Below, in pieces: positions 1 through 6,939 of a stretch of DNA of 56,908 nt. Below the pieces are notes generated by a model. It was not told where the DNA came from and made no database searches. It worked only from the letters and a program-made list of their open reading frames with translations. Within the stretch, counting starts at the first letter, position 1. Every line of letters starts with the position of its first letter. This stretch comes from an uncultured Prevotellaceae bacterium (GTDB lineage: Bacteria > Bacteroidota > Bacteroidia > Bacteroidales > Bacteroidaceae): positions 1-56,908 of the forward strand of contig CACWOS010000034.1 of the NCBI GenBank assembly GCA_902762565.1, given 5' to 3'. The position numbers and the translations under genes are program-made.

Positions 1-58
1 CCCTGTCCACGCGGTCAAAGCATTGTTCCATGTCGGTTATACGTTCTATGTCTGTCAT
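1..58 (-). CDS. DUF4298-type protein, N-terminal fragment
   Basis: The first 19 codons of a minus-strand gene run off the window edge. The start ATG is at 58-56 and the peptide begins MTDIERITDMEQCFDRV, which resembles the acidic start of small DUF4298 family proteins. It begins 6 bp after the stop of the Nudix gene, so it is probably the next gene of the same transcript. Only the N-terminus is visible, so the family assignment is tentative. Confidence 0.4.
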   Translation of the reverse strand, partial: MTDIERITDMEQCFDRVDR

Positions 59-64
59 ATTCTG

Positions 65-454
65 CTACTGTATTTTTGATTTTATTACTTCCACCACTTC
101 CACATCCGCAGGTAGCCACTTCACACCATCCAACTCCTCCTTAGTGAGCCACTTTGCTGCCTCATGCTCATTCAAGTGCAATGCCTCCGTCAACAACGAG
201 CAGAGATAGCAATGCATCTTGATATGAAACTGAGGATAATCATACTCAACCGTACAAAGAAACTCATCCACGCTAATCTCCGCAGACAGTTCCTCGCGAA
301 TCTCCCTCACGAGCGCTTCCTCTGGTGTTTCCCCTGCCTCCATCTTTCCGCCAGGAAACTCCCACCAGTCCTTCCACTCGCCATATCCCCGTTGGGTGGC
401 GAAAATCCTATCTCCCTTGCGAATAATCGCTGCAACGACTTCTGTCTGTTTCAT
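65..454 (-). CDS. Nudix hydrolase, MutT-like
   Basis: A 129-aa single-domain Nudix protein. The Nudix box is clear: GGKMEAGE at about residues 36-43 followed by REIREEL, which supplies the metal-binding glutamates. The usual glycine near the end of the box is a serine. The start (VVAAIIRKGDRIFATQRGYG) is like the MutT/CTP-diphosphatase branch that hydrolyses (oxidised) nucleoside triphosphates to monophosphates in the cytosol. The gene starts 4 bp after the RhuM stop and is followed 6 bp later by a DUF4298 gene, so it is at the tail of the defense-island transcript. Whether it sanitises nucleotides or modifies nucleotide signals cannot be told from sequence. Confidence 0.85.
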   Translation of the reverse strand: MKQTEVVAAIIRKGDRIFATQRGYGEWKDWWEFPGGKMEAGETPEEALVREIREELSAEISVDEFLCTVEYDYPQFHIKMHCYLCSLLTEALHLNEHEAAKWLTKEELDGVKWLPADVEVVEVIKSKIQ

Positions 455-458
455 ACTC

Positions 459-1841
459 TTATTTCAAATCTTCAATAAACCTGTCAAAGTCAGAGAGAAT
501 CGTCTTATCCTGTATTCTCCAGAACTTTTCGTATTCTCCCAACGCTTTGGCTTCGGCTTCCTCGTGGCTAACAGAACCAGCATCAGGCAGAATGTCTCGA
601 TCGGATATCTGTAAATATCGCTCCAGCAGAGTTTTCCAGTCTGTCATTTTCATAATGATATGACGTCGCGCTCTGTCCTCTGCCATATCCAGGAAAGCTG
701 TCGTCAGCAGATTCAGACTTTCTATTTCCTTATCCGACAGATAGTTCTTAGCAATGGTCACGTCGCTCTTCACCACCCGTCCGTCAGGAGCATTCTTCCA
801 TGTTGTCAACCCCATGTGCGGTTTCTCGGCATTGGCGCGATTGTAAACAATCTCAGCTGCCGTCTGATGACTTACTGCATAGTGCATCATGTTTTGAACA
901 GTCTTGTAGAACGTCTTCGTCACCTCACTCTTTGGGTCGTAGTCGCTGCTGCACTCGGCATATATGTCCGTTATCTTCTGATAGTAGCGACGCTCAGAGG
1001 TACGTATCTCGCGGATACGATCCAACAAATCCTCAAAGTAGTCAGCACCAAACGGATTCTTGCCCTTCAACCGCTCATCGTCCAGCACAAACCCCTTCTG
1101 GATGTATTCCTTCAACACCTCGCGAGCCCATATGCGGAACTGCGTAGCTTCGTAGCTGTTCACACGATAACCAACGGCGATAATTGCATCCAAATTATAG
1201 AGAATAGTGCCCGTATCATCGCAATTGTCCGACGGAATCAAAACTTTTTTGATAGCTGTGGACAATTGCAACTCACCGCTGTCATTAATCTGTATCAGGT
1301 GGTAACTGATGTCCTGAATGGTTACATTATACAACTCAGACATCCGCTTTTGCGACAGCCAAAATGTATCATTATTGAACAGCACACTTACATTCACCTT
1401 ACCAGTACTCGTGCGATAAATCAGAACATTGCCCTCGAAGCTTGTGGCCAGTTCCTTCGAGTCCATCTTCTGAGTAAAGTAGTCCTGAGCAACCTTGGTA
1501 ATGGGCTTCTTCTTGTCGGCATTCATGGCAATAGAGACACATGCTGTCCGTGAGAGAAGGAATGAAGTCACCTGACGATAACCGCCATTGTTCAACTGGG
1601 CCATCTCCTCTATCTCCACCATGTGCTCTTTCAAATCTAGTCCTTTCTCCTGTTGCAGGAACGTAGCCACCTTATCCATCAGCCGCTCAAAGTTCCAGTA
1701 CTTCATGTAGCCCATCAGCCGTGCCAACTTACGAGAGTTCCACCAATCATGGCCCTCAGCATCCACCTCCTTGATACTGTCAAAGGGTGACTGCATCTCC
1801 TCTGGATTAAACAGTTCGTTGTCAATATTCTTTTCGTCCAT
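459..1841 (-). CDS. DinD-like domain fused to RhuM family protein
   Basis: A 460-aa protein with two recognisable parts. Residues about 18-125 match the N-terminal domain of DinD, the SOS-induced protein: FDSIKEV, then WWNSRKLARLMGYMKYWNF, then LSRTACVSIAMNAD..KP and an AQDYF end. Residues about 130-455 match the RhuM virulence-protein family: TFWLSQKRMSELYNV, NLDAIIAVGYRVNS, FRIWAREVLKEYIQKGFVLDDERLK and the C-terminal LSDKEIESLNLLTTAFLDMAEDRA. RhuM genes are often passengers of type I restriction loci and their biochemical role is unsettled. The start overlaps the preceding CoiA-like ORF by 20 bp and it lies downstream of hsdR in the same direction. DinD of E. coli modulates RecA, so a DNA-damage link is an inference. 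Confidence 0.8.
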   Translation of the reverse strand: MDEKNIDNELFNPEEMQSPFDSIKEVDAEGHDWWNSRKLARLMGYMKYWNFERLMDKVATFLQQEKGLDLKEHMVEIEEMAQLNNGGYRQVTSFLLSRTACVSIAMNADKKKPITKVAQDYFTQKMDSKELATSFEGNVLIYRTSTGKVNVSVLFNNDTFWLSQKRMSELYNVTIQDISYHLIQINDSGELQLSTAIKKVLIPSDNCDDTGTILYNLDAIIAVGYRVNSYEATQFRIWAREVLKEYIQKGFVLDDERLKGKNPFGADYFEDLLDRIREIRTSERRYYQKITDIYAECSSDYDPKSEVTKTFYKTVQNMMHYAVSHQTAAEIVYNRANAEKPHMGLTTWKNAPDGRVVKSDVTIAKNYLSDKEIESLNLLTTAFLDMAEDRARRHIIMKMTDWKTLLERYLQISDRDILPDAGSVSHEEAEAKALGEYEKFWRIQDKTILSDFDRFIEDLK

Positions 1842-2088
1842 ATATTCTTATAACGTTTTCGATTTCCGTACTATTGTATGCGTTCGGCTCTGCCGCATGA
1901 CTTGTCCCACAACCTAATTCGGTACAGGAACCTGTCCCAGCGTCCTGTTTTTTTGCTTGTAGCGGCGCATGACAATATGGGCAGAAACAATCGCATTGAT
2001 TACCATTCTGGGGTACATCGTCGATATATACCCATTCATTTTTGGCATTCAATGCTGTCGTTATCTTAGGTGGTATCTTTTTACCCAT
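1822..2088 (-). pseudogene. CoiA-like zinc-ribbon N-terminal fragment
   Basis: An 88-aa ORF. The first 47 residues (MGKKIPPKITTALNAKNEW, then YIDDVPQNG and CDCFCPYCHAPL) look like the N-terminal Cys-rich part of CoiA-like competence proteins, which bind metal through CxxC pairs. The rest has no family character and is encoded by DNA holding a REP-like palindrome. The nuclease/histidine region expected after the Cys-rich part is absent, so I read this as a truncated gene. It sits between hsdR and the DinD-RhuM gene on the same strand and overlaps the latter. It could instead be a functional mini zinc-ribbon protein. Confidence 0.4.
1921..1937. repeat. REP-like palindrome ACAGG-AA-CCTGT
   Basis: GGTACAGGAACCTGTCC forms a short stem with arms ACAGG/CCTGT. 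It lies inside the 3' half of the CoiA-like fragment and resembles the GGGACAG/CTGTCCC palindromes at 13031-13060 and near 56.8 kb. Confidence 0.45.
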
Positions 2089-2129
2089 ATTATTCGTTCT
2101 GCTTAGTACTTTTTATTGTATTCTACACA

Positions 2130-2285
2130 TTATAACACACACTTTAGAATTCCAATAGTTCTATATTCAGTTTCTTCGTCGAGCTCAATCACATCAAAGT
2201 CTTTGTTCAACGGAATCAGCTCTACCTTGCTATGTTGCCAGCCTTCTTCTGTCACCACTTTCTCGCTATGGTATTTCTTGATGGA
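2130..2285 (-). pseudogene. Out-of-frame C-terminal tail of the HsdR S24 domain
   Basis: In the frame shifted relative to hsdR the minus strand encodes SIKKYHSEKVV, then WQHSKVELIPLN and a short acidic end. This is the typical C-terminal third of LexA/UmuD-like S24 peptidases, including the strand with the catalytic lysine (IKK; compare VKK in UmuD) and the conserved P-x-N segment. It starts exactly where the hsdR frame (GEIV) leaves the S24 pattern. About 8-10 residues that normally join the two segments are missing. There is no start codon of its own, so it is a severed tail and not a separate gene. Confidence 0.75.
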
Positions 2286-5200
2286 CAATCTCACCATTGC
2301 GACTACCAGCCTTATACCACTCGAATACACAGATGTCACCATCCTGTATCTTTGGCTGCATTGAATTACCTTTGGCATGAACAGCAAAATGACGCTTCGG
2401 GTCGGGCGTGAATCCGTTGCCAGATGCATCTACCCAACCTTCCTCTTCGGGCACCTCGCCATCTTCAAAGTAGCCGCAGGCGGCACGTAGCGTATAGAGC
2501 GGAACAAATCCTTCCTTATTATCTTGTTGTCGGAATTCATAGATGTCGATGATGTGAAGCGATGACTTCTCGTTTTCGGATGGCTCTTCATCCACAAACT
2601 TATCATCTGCTTTTCCTAAGATGAATTCCCTCAGTAGATTGTCCAACTTTATAATCACTATCGGAAGCGCCAAACTACGTCCTTCTTCGCGTTCGAAATA
2701 TTGTTTAGCGAGTTGAAGATTTGCAGTCTTTTTAAGATTGGTCAATCTGCCTCTAATGTCAATATTGTCAGCAGTTGGGCCTGACAGAATAATGTCTCGT
2801 AACTGCTGTTCATCCAATCCGAATGTCTCAGCAAAATGGTGAATGCGGCGATCCTGGGAACGTGTCAGATATTCGGTGATATAATCGCGCAGAGTCTTGC
2901 CAGGCTTTAGTTTAACATCACCGTTTTCTATATCGTGCAAGAAGATATATGCGTAGTTCTGCTCTTCCTGTGTCAGAGTGGAAAAGGATTTGTGCAGTTC
3001 GTCGAGCGTTGCATTTTTCTCTTCTTCTGTCACATCAGGCTGAGCAAGTACCTTGAGCCACTTGTCAAACTTGTGGTTCATGTAGTCGGCATCTATCTTG
3101 CCAGTATCTATTTCCGTAATATATGTTTCAATGTCGTATGGTACGTCTTCATCGCCTCCACCTCCGCCTCCATGCGAGAGTTCATTATAGCGCTGAAGCA
3201 AGGCATTATACTGGTTTTCATCGAACAACATTTCAACCATCACAGTTGTGCCATCCTCTTTCTCCACCTTTTGCATCTTCTCGAACGCAATGTATCCCTG
3301 AATCCTGGCAGCCTCTAAAAACCTGTTAAACTGATTGAAGAGTTTTACAAATTGTTGCCTCTCATTTATGTCATCTGGCAATCTTTCAAAGTTCTTGATG
3401 CCAGAAGCAGAGAACAGATGGTCAATGTCTGCGAATATCTCATTGAGCTTGTGCAGGTTATATTCCAACTGCTCCACGAACAACCCTTGCGGGCGGTCAC
3501 CGCTATAATGAGATATTGCATCGTCTATATTACGCTTCATTGTGTGCGGTCTGCGATAAAAGCGTATGTTTCCGAAAGGTTTTTCTGGTCCAAACAATCT
3601 GTTGGTACGGCTAAAAGCCTGTATCAGGTGTTCCTGCTCCAGCATCTTGTCTAAGTACAAAGTGTTTACCCATTTAGAGTCGAAGCCTGTAAGCATCTGA
3701 TCAACCACTATCAGCAGATTGATTTGCATCTCAGGCGTATTGTGCAGTCCGAGATAAGGCTCAGTATGCGACATTCGGGCTGATATATCCTTGCGCATCA
3801 TGCCATAATTGCTAATCGAGAACTTCTGACTATAGAAACTATTATAATCAAGAATTATATCCTTCAGTCCATCAATCTTTTCAATAGAAGTCTCATTGTG
3901 ATTATCGGAAGGGTCAAAAAGTGCCGTCACTTTTAACGATGGCATGAGTTCACGGAACAATCTGTAATAAGCTATGGCTTCGACAATACTCGATGTGGCC
4001 AGTATCGCATGAAATTTGTTGTTGCGGCTTAGTGTCAGCCATCCGTCTTTTATGTCATTTACAACTGCTATTCGGTGCTTGTCAAGATTATATTGCGAGG
4101 ATGGAATGTGGTCTTCTATACCAGTGTGGTATTTGCCAGATTCGTCCGTATAACCTGCCATCGGCACATCGTTCATGTAGTGATAATACACCTTGGCCTT
4201 GGCTTTATTGCTTATTGCTTCTTTTTCCGTCTTGGCCTTACTTTTTTCCAATGCTACGTTTTTTCGTAAGTCTTTGTCTTTGTATGTAAGCACCATTCGT
4301 GGGTCAAATCCCAAAACATTCTTGTCGGTTATGGCATCTGCCAATGTATATCTGTGCAATTCGTTGCCAAACACGGTAGCTGTGGTGTTCAGTTTCTTTT
4401 GGTTCTCCTTATCAATAGGTGTACCTGTAAAACCAAACAATACTGATTCGGGGAACGTGCGCTTGATGTTGATGAGCATATCACCGAAAGTATCACGATG
4501 ACATTCGTCGATGATGATCACTTTCCGCTTCTTTTGAATCTTCTCAATGTCGCGGTCGCGCTTCTTGGATTCCCCTATTGTGATACGACTCATTTTTTGA
4601 ATAGAGGTTACTATCAGGTCATCTTCCGTGTTCTTCAACTTGCTAATCAAGTCTTCGCAATCATCGGTATCCACTACGTCGCCTTCAGAATCAGCAAAAC
4701 CTTGATATTTCAAAGTCGATTGGGTGGCCAGTTCTATTCTGTCCACGAGGAAGACCACTTTGTCAGCCTTGTCTGCTTCTGCTATGAGACATGCTGTCTT
4801 AAAGCTAGTCATCGTTTTACCACTTCCGGTTGTATGCCATATATATCCACCACGGAGATTATTCTCGCCCCAGTTAATATCTCTTACTACATCACTGATA
4901 TTTTCAGCAGCCTCTATCTGATAACTTCTCATCACTTTCAACGTGTTGTCAGATTTGTCTGCTACGGTATAAAAACCTATTAGTTGATGAGCCTTGGGAA
5001 TAGACAATAGAAGACCGGTTATTTTCTCCCATTCATTGATTACTTGATTATTGAAATCAGCCCAATGGAAATAGTAACTCGGATTGAATTTTCCATCAGG
5101 GCCGGGATTGGCATAGTAAAGCGTTTCTTCTGGTGTCATCGCCACAAATACCTGAACCAAAGAGAAGATTCCTGTAAAAATACCCTCATGGCTATATTCT

Positions 5201-5721
5201 TCTATCTGGTGTGTGGCCTTACTGATAGGAGTGCCAGAACGTTTCAGCTCCACATGTATCACAGGCATACCATTGATAAGAAGAGTAATGTCGCCACGAC
5301 GGTTTTGTAATACTGGACATTTTTTCTTGTATCGGGGCTGACGTGCAATTTGATAGCGGCTTTTGCCACCTGCTATCTCGTTGCGGTCATAGATTTTCAG
5401 ACGTACTTCCTTTCCATAGTGTAGTTTATCATTTTTATTGTCACGGGTGATAGCCACACTTTTACCATTAATAAAGCCATTCAATTTGATGGGAGTCTTT
5501 AAGTCATTCACCTGTTGAAGAATCTGCTCCATCTCCGTGGCTGTCAATGGTTGTTCGTTCAGGCAGTCAATCTCGCGATTATTCTCAAAGAGAATCTGTG
5601 CCCAGTTTGCTATTAAATCCTCCTCTGTAGGATACATCAATATCTTCTCGTTCCATCCTTTCGAAGGAGCAAGCAGTGCAACGAGGGCATCCTCAAATGT
5701 TTTTTCTACATCAAATTTCAT
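2266..5721 (-). CDS. hsdR: Type I restriction subunit R with C-terminal UmuD/LexA-like S24 domain (disrupted)
   Basis: A 1151-aa motor and nuclease subunit of a type I restriction system. The nuclease has RRGDITLLIN (about 142-150) and HVELK (about 156-160), a PD-ExK pattern. The SF2 translocase has Walker A TTGSGKTMTS (about 297-306) and the Walker B DECH box (about residue 410). A run of six glycines lies near residue 850. From about residue 1073 an unusual tail begins: VPLYTLRAACGYF with a Cys-Gly pair at about 1082-1083, then HAKGNSMQPKIQDGD with Ser at about 1120. These match the cleavage site and serine of UmuD/LexA S24 peptidases. The frame then shifts after GEIV and ends nine codons early in family terms, leaving the lysine segment out of frame. 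The gene starts 3 bp after hsdS. The restriction core looks intact; the tail is probably non-catalytic. Confidence 0.9.
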   Translation of the reverse strand: MKFDVEKTFEDALVALLAPSKGWNEKILMYPTEEDLIANWAQILFENNREIDCLNEQPLTATEMEQILQQVNDLKTPIKLNGFINGKSVAITRDNKNDKLHYGKEVRLKIYDRNEIAGGKSRYQIARQPRYKKKCPVLQNRRGDITLLINGMPVIHVELKRSGTPISKATHQIEEYSHEGIFTGIFSLVQVFVAMTPEETLYYANPGPDGKFNPSYYFHWADFNNQVINEWEKITGLLLSIPKAHQLIGFYTVADKSDNTLKVMRSYQIEAAENISDVVRDINWGENNLRGGYIWHTTGSGKTMTSFKTACLIAEADKADKVVFLVDRIELATQSTLKYQGFADSEGDVVDTDDCEDLISKLKNTEDDLIVTSIQKMSRITIGESKKRDRDIEKIQKKRKVIIIDECHRDTFGDMLINIKRTFPESVLFGFTGTPIDKENQKKLNTTATVFGNELHRYTLADAITDKNVLGFDPRMVLTYKDKDLRKNVALEKSKAKTEKEAISNKAKAKVYYHYMNDVPMAGYTDESGKYHTGIEDHIPSSQYNLDKHRIAVVNDIKDGWLTLSRNNKFHAILATSSIVEAIAYYRLFRELMPSLKVTALFDPSDNHNETSIEKIDGLKDIILDYNSFYSQKFSISNYGMMRKDISARMSHTEPYLGLHNTPEMQINLLIVVDQMLTGFDSKWVNTLYLDKMLEQEHLIQAFSRTNRLFGPEKPFGNIRFYRRPHTMKRNIDDAISHYSGDRPQGLFVEQLEYNLHKLNEIFADIDHLFSASGIKNFERLPDDINERQQFVKLFNQFNRFLEAARIQGYIAFEKMQKVEKEDGTTVMVEMLFDENQYNALLQRYNELSHGGGGGGDEDVPYDIETYITEIDTGKIDADYMNHKFDKWLKVLAQPDVTEEEKNATLDELHKSFSTLTQEEQNYAYIFLHDIENGDVKLKPGKTLRDYITEYLTRSQDRRIHHFAETFGLDEQQLRDIILSGPTADNIDIRGRLTNLKKTANLQLAKQYFEREEGRSLALPIVIIKLDNLLREFILGKADDKFVDEEPSENEKSSLHIIDIYEFRQQDNKEGFVPLYTLRAACGYFEDGEVPEEEGWVDASGNGFTPDPKRHFAVHAKGNSMQPKIQDGDICVFEWYKAGSRNGEIVHQEIP

Positions 5722-5724
5722 AGG

Positions 5725-6939
5725 CTACACAAACATATTTTTAAGAAATGCAGACTTCAGGTTCTTAAGTTTCGACAGCTTCTGCTCATATAAGTGAAGT
5801 TGTTTGTCGAGAGTTTGGAAATATCGACCAATAGCAATCTGTTCATTAACATGAGGCTTTCTTATTTTGATTTTGCTAAAAGCGGGGAATCTTAAGTTCC
5901 ATGTATCAGATGTTAATCCTTGTGAGTGAATTCTGAATTGGTGGAGGAGATAAGGGTTCTTAAACAAATAAGCAAAAAATAATGAATCAGTATTGCTCCT
6001 TGGGGTGAGTACAGTATAAGCAGGACTAACGATTCCAGAATACAATGAGCGTCCACAAGCACCTTGCCACATTCTCATTGAATTATAAGCGATATCATTT
6101 ATCTCTACTTTTTTGTAGTTAGACTTATCGCTACTAGAATTATCTGTGCGACCAGATTCTGAAAATCTAATAACACCATCAGCAATTGTCACAGAAAGAA
6201 GTTCTCCAGTTGAATCTCTTTGGCGTCTTTCGTCAAAGCAATGCCCAAGAGTCGAATCAGACCATTCTCCATTAAATCCTTTTAACCTTATTTCGGGCAC
6301 AATGGCATCACCTTGCGGAAACATTTTGACGAGCATTGTTTTCTTCAAGGCATATAGTTTATCCAACTTCGTTTGAACTGACATGATTTCTTTCGCCAAT
6401 ACCTCAAAGAAACTGGAAATCATCTTCTGCTCTTCATATTCTGGAAAACGCACCATTCCAGCTAATGCACCTTCTAAAGAAATCTTCATGTCATTTTTTG
6501 CTCCCTTCCTAACCAATGGACGCAAATATGAATTCAATCTCTCATCTGAATTGAAATAGTCTTCTACGAAATTTGGATAGACTTCTTTGGCACAAGAATA
6601 GATAGCGTAGAGCGTGGAAACAATGCCATCTACACCCTTATTAGTCTTAATAATGCCATAAGGCTGCTTTTTGAGCGGTGACTTTGTATAGACAACATCA
6701 TTTATATGTACTACTCCGTATGGAGCGACAGACACACCGGCAAATGACCTCCCCTTAAACTTAAGTTGATTCACAACGCCATAATCACCAGACACAGAAA
6801 GCACATCATCCTTCGAAAAAACTTCTTGTGTATTCTTTTCTCTTGAAGGAATCAGTTTCTCATTCAGCAACGACTCCTTCCACTCTCCATCAAATCCCTT
6901 AAATCTGATATTTGGCACCAACTCCTTACTCATAATCAT
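5725..6939 (-). CDS. hsdS: Type I restriction specificity subunit S
   Basis: A 404-aa DNA-recognition subunit with the usual two target-recognition domains. Each half opens with a similar segment (VPNIRFKGFDGEW near residue 10; VPEIRLKGFNGEW near residue 215) and closes with a helical spacer (KLDKLYALKKTMLVKMF near 195; LSKLKNLKSAFLKNMF at the C-terminus). The target domains between them differ, so the enzyme should recognise a bipartite asymmetric site. The start overlaps the end of hsdM by 14 bp and the stop is 3 bp before hsdR, so the three are co-translated. An alternative ATG lies two codons in. No recombinase or extra hsdS copy is in the window, so shuffling of specificity is not supported here. 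Confidence 0.93.
   Translation of the reverse strand: MIMSKELVPNIRFKGFDGEWKESLLNEKLIPSREKNTQEVFSKDDVLSVSGDYGVVNQLKFKGRSFAGVSVAPYGVVHINDVVYTKSPLKKQPYGIIKTNKGVDGIVSTLYAIYSCAKEVYPNFVEDYFNSDERLNSYLRPLVRKGAKNDMKISLEGALAGMVRFPEYEEQKMISSFFEVLAKEIMSVQTKLDKLYALKKTMLVKMFPQGDAIVPEIRLKGFNGEWSDSTLGHCFDERRQRDSTGELLSVTIADGVIRFSESGRTDNSSSDKSNYKKVEINDIAYNSMRMWQGACGRSLYSGIVSPAYTVLTPRSNTDSLFFAYLFKNPYLLHQFRIHSQGLTSDTWNLRFPAFSKIKIRKPHVNEQIAIGRYFQTLDKQLHLYEQKLSKLKNLKSAFLKNMFV

Noticed and set aside
660-1553. Long open frame (297 codons) on the plus strand
   Set aside because: It lies antisense within the DinD-RhuM gene and its translation has no family character; the minus-strand frame is clearly the coding one.
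5725-6939. Phase-variable hsdS shuffling
   Set aside because: No inverted repeats, second hsdS copy or recombinase gene was found nearby.
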